From positions 1 to 16,143 of the forward strand of contig JAHDEQ010000098.1 in NCBI GenBank assembly GCA_020628755.1: a stretch of DNA of 16,143 bases. The letters are read 5' to 3'. Positions within the stretch are counted from its first letter, which is position 1; each line of letters starts with the position of its first letter. The DNA comes from Saprospiraceae bacterium. Lineage in GTDB: Bacteria; Bacteroidota; Bacteroidia; Chitinophagales; Saprospiraceae. A program made the position numbers and the translations under genes. Below the pieces are notes generated by a model, which was given only the letters and a program-made list of their open reading frames with translations, did not search any database and had not been told where the DNA came from. Below are positions 6,691 through 13,786 of this stretch, piece after piece.

Positions 6691-9600
6691 ATGATAAAAC
6701 GTTTAATCCCGTTAGTCGTCGTGCTACTAACTTTGCCCCTCCTGACTTTTGGGCAAACACCTCGGAACATACAAATCAAAAAAACGAACAACTCGGCATC
6801 TTCTACCAATCATTCTTCTGCCGTAATGTGTGAAGCAGGATCTATTACTTTTGGAACATTTACGGGCCAAAGTAATGATACTGATGATACAGTAAAATAC
6901 TTGTGTGCTGATGATTGTTTGAATATCATTCATGATGGAAATTTCCAACATGATGACCCTGACACTTCTACACCTCCAGGTATAGGATATGTTTTTTACG
7001 ATTGTCCGCCTTCTGTTATGGGGCCTACCATCACAGATGTTATCAATGACCCTTGCACCAACAAAACCGACCCCATAGTCGTGTTTCCAAATGATACTAT
7101 TTTTCAACAAGGTGGTTTGTGGATAGCTGCTGACCAAGCCAATGGAGATGCCAAATTTACCAATAATGGAAATCTTCAACTGGCATTTACAGAAAATCGC
7201 TCCGATCCTATACAGTTTTGGTTTGCGCCTACGACTGTCCACTTGTTTGACCCTTCTAACCCACAATTTGAAGAAAGTGTTGGCGTACCTGGCTGCGTAG
7301 ATGTGAGTACCGACCAAGCATTTTCAGTCGTTTATTTGAACGCTATAGAAATTACCAATAAAAAAGCAGTTCTCGGTGGAGGTGAATTTACTGCTCGTCG
7401 AGGCTTGCCTGAATTTGATGATAATGCAACGAGTTATACTATAACCATCACAAAAATTGATGACCCTTCTGTTATGGGAACAGTCACCAGTGGCAATACT
7501 GGCCACAGTGACCTTGTCACCTTCACTGTTCCCGAAGAAGGTTGCTATGATATCTTGGTCGAAGATGGCAAAAGCTGCTTTGCTATGGAGCAGCTTTGTA
7601 CCTATATGAGTCCACAGTTTACGTTTGAGTTGCCTTCTGTTTCAGTGCCTCCAGGTGCTATGACTTGTTTGAGTGCATCCATTAGTGGTTTTGAGGATGT
7701 CGTAAGTTTTCAATTAGGTATTGCTTATGACTCTACAGTTTTGGATTATACTTCGACAACACAAGGAGCCGATATTCCTCCAACTTCTATTTTAGAAGGT
7801 GCTTTGCCTATTACAATGGAACCCAATGTTGGTATTGCTTGGAATGACTTTGCGGGTATTCCCGTCACCTTCCCTGACGGTACTGTTGCTTTTGATATTT
7901 GTTTCGATGCTGTTGGTGCAGTAGGTGAATGTTCTGACTTAGAAATTGTGGATCTAGCGTCAGGTCTGATGCTAGAAGTTTCTGGTATTATTAATCAATT
8001 TGACGAAAGTTTTATCAATATCGTTAATGGAGAAATTTGTATTGAGTCCAATGATTTAGATATTGTTTTTTCGGATATTATTCCTGATTGTTCTAATGGT
8101 GGAGGTTTTACCATTACAGTAAATCAAGGATTTCCGCCATATAGTGTGACTTGGGAAGATTCTAATGGCGATGTATTTGGGCCACAAGTGATTAGTGCCA
8201 ATGGAGGCTCAACTACCCTAACAGGCCTACAAGCAGGCACTTATATGGTAACGGTAGGAGACAATGATGTACCTACCGTGTTTGTTACTGGATCTGTAGA
8301 AGTACCTGTAGGAGACTTGGCTGTAAATATTATACAAGATTCTATACCTTGTTTTGGTCAAAATAATGGAGTTGCTTCTTCTACCATTTTGGTAGGAGGT
8401 GTTGCTGACCCTAATCCAGACCCTTCTCAATATACCTTCAGCTGGGAACAAGGAGGCATGGTCATTGGTACAGATCCTGTTGTAAGCAATGTTGGCTCTG
8501 GTGCCCCTGTAGAAATTACAGTAACAGACAATGCAAGTGGCTGTGCTGCCACAGCTAGTTTGACTTTAGCTCAGTTTCCCGAAATTGTAATTGATAGTGT
8601 TCGACAAACCAATCCCGAATGTCCAGGTTTTTCCAATGGTGAAGTTTCTGTTTTTGTCAGTGGCGGAAGCGGAACATACCTTTATGATTGGGATAGCGAT
8701 TTGGATACAGGTAATCCTGTGCTGTTTGGTATAGGTGCTGGTAGTTACACCGTTTCTGTAACGGACGATAGAGGTTGTGGCCCCGTAGAAACGACCATTA
8801 CCTTACAAGACCCTCCAAGTGTAGGTGTTACTTTCTCAGCTATACAAGATGTAAGTTGTTTTGATGCCGTACTTTGTGATGGTAGCATAACGGCTACGGG
8901 CGAAGGTGGCCAAGGTGGCCCTTATACCTTTATTTGGTCAAGTGGTGATGTCGAAACCGACGTTATGTCTAGTACCGTATCTACATATTGTGCTGGTCAG
9001 CACTCTGTGGCTGTATCAGAAGGCAATTGTGGTATTGATACGACTTTTATGATAGGTTCGCCTGATTCATTGGGCTTGGATATTGAAAATACCATCACTA
9101 CTCCAATTAGCTGTTTTGGTCTTACCGATGGGCAAATCGAAGTAGCCGCCGAAGGAGGTACGCCTGGCTATACTTACTCTTGGGATATTAATGGTACAGC
9201 GACTACCGGGTCAATGGTTACGGGTTTGGCACCAGGTTCTTATGTTGTGACAATAGAAGATGCCAACGGTTGCTCCCAAAATATCCCCCTTATTGTTGGA
9301 GATAAAGAAGCCCTTCAAGTACTTGTAGATACGGCTTTGACTACAACAACCGTTGCCTGTGCTGGCGACGAAAATGGTGTTATTTCTGTGTTTCCTATGG
9401 GAGGCAATATTGGTACAATGACTTATGATTGGAGTCCAAACGTATCAGACTTACCAACGGCAACGGCTCTGCCTGCTGGCGATTATACCGTTACAGTTAC
9501 AGATATGTTGGGTTGTACAGGACAATCTCCTGTAATTACGATTGGTGAACCCGATGCTGTACTTGCAACTATTCCGCAGCCTGCGCCACCAGCTTGTGCT

Positions 9601-10344
9601 GGTCAGCGTACGACACTTGTTGTTGCAAGTGCCGAAGGCGGTGTTGGAGGGCCTTACACTTTTTCTATCAATAATGGAATTCCTGGTTCTATAGCAAATG
9701 GAGTTGACCTTTTAGCAGGTGAATATTTAGTTAGTGTTTTGGATGCCAATCAATGCGCTTACGAAGAAGTTATTACAATAGATGAACCTGCTCCGCTTAT
9801 AGTAGATTTGGGTGAAGATGTGGAAATTGAGTTGGGTGAATCCACCCAACTAGACGGTTTTTTCTTTGGCCCCAATGCTCCTGACTCTATTATTTGGTCA
9901 CCAACTATTATGTGTGCCGACTCTTCTATGATGGATTGCTTAGATCCTATAGTTGCTCCAGTTGAAACAACGGAATATACATTAACCATTATTGATGAAT
10001 TGGGCTGTGTGGGTTCTGACAATATTATTGTCGAAGTAGATAGCGACCGAAATGTTTATATCCCCAATGTATTTACACCCGACAATGATGGAGTCAATGA
10101 TTTCTTCTCGCCTTATATTGGGCCTGGAGTTTCTAATGTAAAATCCATGCGTATTTATGACCGTTGGGGCGAGCTATTATACGAACAATTAGATTTCTTA
10201 CCGTTTAATGATTTTGATTTTGGGTGGAATGGAACATTCCGCAACAAACGTGTCCAAACGGGAGTTTATGTCTATCTTATCGAGGTAGAATTTCTGGATG
10301 GAATATCATTATTGTATAGAGGTGATGTCCTAGCGATTTACTAG
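6691..10344 (+). CDS. Secreted SprB-repeat adhesin with cohesin-like domain and T9SS type B (gliding-motility) C-terminal domain
   Basis: Large surface protein of the SprB/CHU_C type, likely exported by Sec and then the type IX system and displayed on the cell surface for adhesion or gliding. Order (1217 aa): signal peptide to about 22 (LTFGQ); a Cys-rich N-terminal region (45-305) I cannot name; a cohesin-like beta domain (about 308-452: VSVPPGAMTCLSASISGF, then LGIAYDSTVLDY, then FPDGTVAFDICF); about seven SprB-type repeats of roughly 80 residues (about 455-1034), each with a GG.GPYTYSW-like strand and an AGSYTVTVTDxxGC-like end; an Ig/PKD-like domain (1035-1117); and the type B tail (1118-1217) with VYIPNVFTPDNDGVND and IYDRWGELLYE, closing with GTFRNKRVQTGVYVYLIEV. 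The repeats are diverged, not near-identical. No gliding or porin partner gene adjoins it; an intrinsic terminator follows directly. The ligand is unknown. Confidence 0.9.
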   Translation: MIKRLIPLVVVLLTLPLLTFGQTPRNIQIKKTNNSASSTNHSSAVMCEAGSITFGTFTGQSNDTDDTVKYLCADDCLNIIHDGNFQHDDPDTSTPPGIGYVFYDCPPSVMGPTITDVINDPCTNKTDPIVVFPNDTIFQQGGLWIAADQANGDAKFTNNGNLQLAFTENRSDPIQFWFAPTTVHLFDPSNPQFEESVGVPGCVDVSTDQAFSVVYLNAIEITNKKAVLGGGEFTARRGLPEFDDNATSYTITITKIDDPSVMGTVTSGNTGHSDLVTFTVPEEGCYDILVEDGKSCFAMEQLCTYMSPQFTFELPSVSVPPGAMTCLSASISGFEDVVSFQLGIAYDSTVLDYTSTTQGADIPPTSILEGALPITMEPNVGIAWNDFAGIPVTFPDGTVAFDICFDAVGAVGECSDLEIVDLASGLMLEVSGIINQFDESFINIVNGEICIESNDLDIVFSDIIPDCSNGGGFTITVNQGFPPYSVTWEDSNGDVFGPQVISANGGSTTLTGLQAGTYMVTVGDNDVPTVFVTGSVEVPVGDLAVNIIQDSIPCFGQNNGVASSTILVGGVADPNPDPSQYTFSWEQGGMVIGTDPVVSNVGSGAPVEITVTDNASGCAATASLTLAQFPEIVIDSVRQTNPECPGFSNGEVSVFVSGGSGTYLYDWDSDLDTGNPVLFGIGAGSYTVSVTDDRGCGPVETTITLQDPPSVGVTFSAIQDVSCFDAVLCDGSITATGEGGQGGPYTFIWSSGDVETDVMSSTVSTYCAGQHSVAVSEGNCGIDTTFMIGSPDSLGLDIENTITTPISCFGLTDGQIEVAAEGGTPGYTYSWDINGTATTGSMVTGLAPGSYVVTIEDANGCSQNIPLIVGDKEALQVLVDTALTTTTVACAGDENGVISVFPMGGNIGTMTYDWSPNVSDLPTATALPAGDYTVTVTDMLGCTGQSPVITIGEPDAVLATIPQPAPPACAGQRTTLVVASAEGGVGGPYTFSINNGIPGSIANGVDLLAGEYLVSVLDANQCAYEEVITIDEPAPLIVDLGEDVEIELGESTQLDGFFFGPNAPDSIIWSPTIMCADSSMMDCLDPIVAPVETTEYTLTIIDELGCVGSDNIIVEVDSDRNVYIPNVFTPDNDGVNDFFSPYIGPGVSNVKSMRIYDRWGELLYEQLDFLPFNDFDFGWNGTFRNKRVQTGVYVYLIEVEFLDGISLLYRGDVLAIY

Positions 10345-10356
10345 AATTTATCATCC

Positions 10357-10410
10357 AAAAAAGAAAGCCATTTGTTAAAGTTTAGCAAATGGTTTTCTTT
10401 TTTGCTTTTT
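10357..10410 (+). terminator. Strong intrinsic terminator after the adhesin gene
   Basis: Arms 10357-10374 and 10386-10403 pair over 18 positions with a single G-U pair and an 11-nt loop. The GC-richer core is AGCCATTTG / CAAATGGTT. The 3' arm ends in a T-run followed by GCTTTTT. It starts 12 nt after the adhesin stop. The A-run of the left arm means it could also work for minus-strand transcripts, though no minus gene reads into it. Confidence 0.85.
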
Positions 10411-10432
10411 ATAACGTATTTTTACGTTATAA
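10409..10432. promoter_or_regulatory. Perfect 10-bp dyad upstream of the BlaI gene, candidate operator
   Basis: TTATAACGTA (10409-10418) and TACGTTATAA (10423-10432) around TTTT. It abuts the terminator and lies 70 nt before the BlaI start. A TTTG at 10401-10404 and TACGTTAT at 10423-10430, 18 nt apart, form a weak promoter-like pair (the -7 matches only in part), so a protein bound here could block transcription. Alternatively it is an accessory terminator hairpin. Confidence 0.45.
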
Positions 10433-10467
10433 GAAATACTTACCCGTCATGCACCTAAAAAATCAAA

Positions 10468-10483
10468 TATTACATCTGTAATA
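10468..10483. promoter_or_regulatory. BlaI/MecI-type operator (TACA-N2-TGTA dyad)
   Basis: TATTACA (10468-10474) TC TGTAATA (10477-10483) is a perfect 7-bp dyad with the TACA/TGTA core known for BlaI and MecI operators in staphylococci and bacilli. It ends 18 nt before the repressor start codon, where autoregulation of blaI-blaR pairs normally acts. That this repressor uses it is inferred. Confidence 0.6.
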
Positions 10484-10501
10484 ATATACAATCCAAATTC
10501 G

Positions 10502-10873
10502 ATGAAAAAATTAACGAAGGCAGAAGAAGAAATCATGCAAATCATTTGGCGGCTCGAACGCTGTTTGGTGAGCGATATTATCAAAGAATTGGGCGAACCC
10601 AAACCACCGCATAGTACGATTTCTTCAATTGTTCGCATACTCGAAGGCAAGGGCTTTGTCAATCACAAAGCCTATGGCCGCACGCATGAATATTTTCCTA
10701 TCATCCAAAAAGAAGATTATAGCAAACAAACCCTCAACAAGTTTGTCAAAGACTATTTTCAAGGTTCTATGAATGCTTTGGTATCGTTTATGGTCAAAGA
10801 AAATGACTTGAGTGTAGAGGAATTATCTGCCATGATACAACAATTAGAAGATTCCGATAACAAGGAAAAATAA
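10502..10873 (+). CDS. BlaI/MecI/CopY-family transcriptional repressor
   Basis: Winged-helix dimeric repressor (123 residues, the usual size) that binds operator dyads and is inactivated by proteolysis when the cognate M56 membrane protease is triggered. LTKAEEEIMQIIW (4-16) is the canonical first helix. The probable recognition helix is around STISSIVRILEGKGFV (38-53), the wing GRTHEYFP (59-66), and the C-terminal dimerisation helices 70-118. The ATG follows a TACA-N2-TGTA dyad by 18 nt, suggesting autorepression. The M56 gene begins 89 nt downstream on the same strand, with a hairpin between. Because the partner lacks a penicillin-binding sensor, beta-lactam regulation should not be assumed. 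A cleavage site cannot be fixed by eye. Confidence 0.92.
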   Translation: MKKLTKAEEEIMQIIWRLERCLVSDIIKELGEPKPPHSTISSIVRILEGKGFVNHKAYGRTHEYFPIIQKEDYSKQTLNKFVKDYFQGSMNALVSFMVKENDLSVEELSAMIQQLEDSDNKEK

Positions 10874-10885
10874 AGCTATTACAAG

Positions 10886-10945
10886 TGAACGGGACACTAA
10901 GATTTTTCTAGTAATTCTATCGAAAAATAATAAGTGTCCCATTCA
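10886..10945 (+). promoter_or_regulatory. Intercistronic hairpin between repressor and M56 protease genes
   Basis: GGGACACT (10891-10898) pairs with AGTGTCCC (10933-10940). Beyond one mismatch the stem extends by TGAA/TTCA, and inside it ATTTTTC (10902-10908) pairs with GAAAAAT (10922-10928) after a small internal loop. No T-run follows, so it is not a standard terminator. It fills most of the 89-nt gap and could act as an attenuator, a processing site or a stability element that sets the repressor:protease ratio. Confidence 0.6.
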
Positions 10946-10962
10946 TTCAAAACTAAAAAATC

Positions 10963-13518
10963 ATGTTACTCTATTTTATACAAGCCAGTTGTTGCTGGCT
11001 AATTTTTCACCTTGTTTATACGCTTTTTCTACGAAAAGAGACTTTCTTTAGTACCAATCGCTGGTACTTATTGGCCAGTATTTGGCTCGGCCTTTTGCTC
11101 CCTTTAGTCAAATATTTGCCTATTCTATTTGCTCCAAAGGTAACACCCGTTTTTATACAACCCCTTGTGATAGGTATTGATATGATGCAAACCTCTGTAG
11201 CAATTGCTCATACTTCTAGCATTGCTACTTGGACTAATTTAGCATGGTTGATTTATTTACTAGGACTTGCTTTCTTTTTATCAAAATTTTTATTTGGACT
11301 CTTTCAAATTTATGGCCTTTATAAAAATGCAACCGTAAGCAAAATCAATGGTACTCGTTTTGCAAAAACGAATACCATGCATCTCCCCTTTTCTTTTTTT
11401 AATACTGTTTTTTGGAGTAAAGAGTTGACGATGAATGAGCATGATTTTGACAAAATCATGCAGCACGAAGAAGGACACATTCAGCAATGGCATACCTTTG
11501 ATGTCTTGTTTTTAGAGTTGGTCAGCGCCTTTGCTTGGTGTTGTCCTCCCATATGGTTGTATAAAAAATCACTAAAAGAAACACATGAATATTTGGCCGA
11601 TGCTTTTGTATTGGCCACTACTGAAACTAAACTATATGGTCACTTACTGTTGCGCCAGGCACAACCTGGTTTGCAATTAGCTTTGACCAATCAATTTTTT
11701 CATTCTCAACTTAAAAATCGTATAGCTATGATGACAAAATCCAAATCGCAAGGATGGAAACGATGGAAATATACCATCGGTCTTTCCATCTTTGCTGTAT
11801 TGCTGATGGCCTTTTCGGTACAAACCAAAACCATCCAAGACCTGATTGCCAAAACAGGTAAAACTTCTTTCAATTGGCAGGTATCTTCAATTATTGGGAC
11901 TCCTTTTGATGCACAAAAAGTAGAGCAAACTTTTCGAGATAAATTTGCTCAAACGACCTGCGCTACACGCATCAATGAAGACGGTTCAAAACAACCTGTA
12001 AGCGGTTCTTTTGACCAATCCATACGTATCGCTAGCGTACACGAAGTGTATCGTGATATGATTAATATCTATCCTGAACATCAAAATGAGATTAACGAAA
12101 TCTTGAATCAGATTTTCCAAGATTATGATATCAATGCTCATATTGAAACGAATACTATTATTTATGATGGAGGTGATACAGATAGAGGAGAAGACCCACT
12201 TCCCATAGATGGTGTCGAAGACATCATTGAACAATATGAACTAGGAGAAAACCCTGTCATTTATTACGATGGAGAATTATTTGAAGGAACATTAGAGGAG
12301 TTAAATACTAAACAGCAAGAGTTTTATGTGCACTTAGCTGAAAAAGAGGCTCTACTCAAACATGGTAAAACAGGAAAATATGGAGTCCTCGAGGTCTATT
12401 CTGATAGGAGTGTATTCGAATCCTATGATATGGAATTCGATTCTAATAAAAAAACAAACTCCAAAACAGATGAAGAAGCCATAAATTTCTTTTTGAATAA
12501 AGGCATTTCTCATTTCAAAACCCAACAAGGCAATGAAATAGATGATATGGATGATTTAAACAATATTATAAACGCTAACAAGTCTATAGATATTAAGGGT
12601 CTAGCAGCTATAGATGTGTCTAATCCTCCTTACATTGTTGTTTATAAAAATGGACAAAAAATTGAAGTAGATTTACCAAAAATAAAACCTGAGCAAATAG
12701 AATCTGTAAAAGTACTGAAAGGTGACAAAGCCTTACTCAAATACGGCCAAAAAGGCGAACATGGTGTCATTGAAATCACACTCAAAGAAGATGCTACTTT
12801 CGTACCTTCTTCTTCTGAACAAGAAACGACCACAGAAAAAATGATTAAAGAATCCAAAGACATCTTCATAACTGCCGAAGAAATGCCTCGTTTCCCAGGT
12901 TGCGAAGACATTATTGACAATAAAGCAAAGCGTAAAGAATGCTGTGATATGAAATTGTTGGATTTTATTTATACTAATATCAAATATCCTACGGTTACTC
13001 GCGAAGCAGGTATTGAAGGAATGGCCGTTGTACAGTTTAAAATTGATATAGATGGCTCCGTAATTGAGCCTAAAATGGTACGTAGCTTAGACGATGCTAC
13101 CGACAAAGAAGTCTTGCAAGTTGTAGAACTAATGCCCAAGTGGATTCCAGGCAAACAATTTGGTAAAGTGGTCAAAGTACAATATACTTTACCTGTCAAA
13201 TTTAAATTAGAAGATGGAGATGTTACTACAAAAAAAGAAAAAAAGGTAGTCGAATACCAAACCTTAGAAGTAGAAAACTTTAATCTCTATCCAAACCCAG
13301 CTACGGATGTTGTAAATATTGAATTTGATGGCAACTCCAAAGATTATAAAATACGATTTGCAGATGCTTCTGGAAAAGATTTTCTAGTACACCAACAAGA
13401 AAATTGTGGAAAGGGATTCAAACATCAATTTGATTTGAGTCAAGCTCCAAAAGGAGCTTTGTTTGTAACGATTTCACAAGGCGAAAAAATGCTGACCAAG
13501 AAGATTATTCGCCAATAA
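10963..13518 (+). CDS. M56 (BlaR1/MecR1-type) membrane metallopeptidase fused to plug-like, TonB C-terminal and T9SS-tail modules
   Basis: Probable inner-membrane sensor protease partnering the BlaI repressor. 851 residues. Membrane segments at about 2-23, 34-57 and 90-118; M56 zinc site HEEGH (168-172) with a likely third ligand E209 in HEYLADAF; last membrane segment about 271-288. The remaining ~560 residues should be periplasmic. Two SusC-plug-like modules follow: about 430-480 (VIYYDGELF, then LLKHGKTGKYGVLEV) and 555-609 (IVVYKNGQKI, then IESVKVLKGDKALLKYGQKG, EHGVIEITLK). Then come a TonB C-terminal domain (about 640-750; IKYPTVTREAGIEGMAVVQF, VQYTLPVKFKLE) and a T9SS type A-like sorting tail (768-851; NFNLYPNPATDVVNIEF, then the GEKMLTKKIIRQ end). 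The penicillin-binding domain of BlaR1 is absent. M56-TonB fusions occur in Bacteroidota; the added sorting tail on a membrane-anchored protein is odd. The signal sensed is unknown. Confidence 0.88.
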   Translation: MLLYFIQASCCWLIFHLVYTLFLRKETFFSTNRWYLLASIWLGLLLPLVKYLPILFAPKVTPVFIQPLVIGIDMMQTSVAIAHTSSIATWTNLAWLIYLLGLAFFLSKFLFGLFQIYGLYKNATVSKINGTRFAKTNTMHLPFSFFNTVFWSKELTMNEHDFDKIMQHEEGHIQQWHTFDVLFLELVSAFAWCCPPIWLYKKSLKETHEYLADAFVLATTETKLYGHLLLRQAQPGLQLALTNQFFHSQLKNRIAMMTKSKSQGWKRWKYTIGLSIFAVLLMAFSVQTKTIQDLIAKTGKTSFNWQVSSIIGTPFDAQKVEQTFRDKFAQTTCATRINEDGSKQPVSGSFDQSIRIASVHEVYRDMINIYPEHQNEINEILNQIFQDYDINAHIETNTIIYDGGDTDRGEDPLPIDGVEDIIEQYELGENPVIYYDGELFEGTLEELNTKQQEFYVHLAEKEALLKHGKTGKYGVLEVYSDRSVFESYDMEFDSNKKTNSKTDEEAINFFLNKGISHFKTQQGNEIDDMDDLNNIINANKSIDIKGLAAIDVSNPPYIVVYKNGQKIEVDLPKIKPEQIESVKVLKGDKALLKYGQKGEHGVIEITLKEDATFVPSSSEQETTTEKMIKESKDIFITAEEMPRFPGCEDIIDNKAKRKECCDMKLLDFIYTNIKYPTVTREAGIEGMAVVQFKIDIDGSVIEPKMVRSLDDATDKEVLQVVELMPKWIPGKQFGKVVKVQYTLPVKFKLEDGDVTTKKEKKVVEYQTLEVENFNLYPNPATDVVNIEFDGNSKDYKIRFADASGKDFLVHQQENCGKGFKHQFDLSQAPKGALFVTISQGEKMLTKKIIRQ

Positions 13519-13571
13519 ACATAGTGGTGCATACTTTAGTTTGCACAAAAACAATACGTATGAGATGGAAT

Positions 13572-13587
13572 ATACTTTCAAAAGTAT
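13572..13587. repeat. Short palindrome in convergent intergenic region
   Basis: ATACTTT / AAAGTAT with a 2-nt spacer, 53 nt after the M56 stop. It is weak and AT-rich, and the first of four dyads in the region 13519-13772. A minor GTGCA/TGCAC repeat lies just before it (13527-13546). Confidence 0.35.
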
Positions 13588-13619
13588 CTTCTATCTTTTC
13601 TTCATATAAGCATATCGCA

Positions 13620-13638
13620 TCGTAGATGAAATCTACGA
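13620..13638. repeat. TCGTAGAT palindrome, copy 1 of a CGTAG pair
   Basis: TCGTAGAT (13620-13627), GAA, ATCTACGA (13631-13638). It shares the TCGTAG/CTACGA arm ends with the palindrome 24 nt downstream, so arms can also pair between the two. Confidence 0.55.
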
Positions 13639-13661
13639 CGAACCATTACTATTGATGTTTG

Positions 13662-13680
13662 TCGTAGTTTTAAACTACGA
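13662..13680. repeat. TCGTAGTTT palindrome, copy 2 of a CGTAG pair
   Basis: TCGTAGTTT (13662-13670), T, AAACTACGA (13672-13680): 9-bp perfect arms. The common outer arms and different inner bases suggest two members of a dispersed palindromic repeat family. Confidence 0.6.
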
Positions 13681-13706
13681 TACTTTACATTCAAGCAAGT
13701 AGATTA

Positions 13707-13786
13707 TTTATAAAGCGATTGGAATATTTTAACGAGTAATGAGTAAAGTGTTACTCATTACTCGTTAAAATGTTATGCTTTATAAA
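13707..13786. repeat. Long imperfect hairpin with 21-bp perfect core at the convergent gene junction
   Basis: The core arms 13726-13746 and 13751-13771 are perfect complements around AGTG. An outer stem TTTATAAAGC (13707-13716) / GCTTTATAAA (13777-13786) adds 10 bp beyond an asymmetric internal loop. The outer right arm reads into the last codons of the xanthine dehydrogenase gene, whose stop is at 13773-13775. Both 3' arms end in AAAA rather than a T-run, so it is not a textbook intrinsic terminator, though a transcription-blocking role for both convergent genes is possible. Confidence 0.75.

Noticed and set aside
6727..7317. Minus-strand open frame (196 codons) opposite the adhesin N-terminus
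   Set aside because: Low-complexity translation rich in Arg/Ile with no recognisable motif, opposite a continuous secreted-protein frame.
6691..10344. Adhesin repeats as recent tandem DNA duplications
   Set aside because: The roughly 80-residue units share only pattern residues; I see no near-identical DNA repeats, so they are old and diverged.
10502..13518. Beta-lactam resistance regulator (blaI-blaR1)
   Set aside because: The families match, but the sensor lacks the penicillin-binding transpeptidase-like domain and no beta-lactamase or PBP gene is adjacent.
13519..13772. CRISPR-like or tRNA/ncRNA locus in the palindrome-rich gap
   Set aside because: The palindromes differ in sequence and spacing, with no regular direct repeats or spacers and no tRNA cloverleaf.
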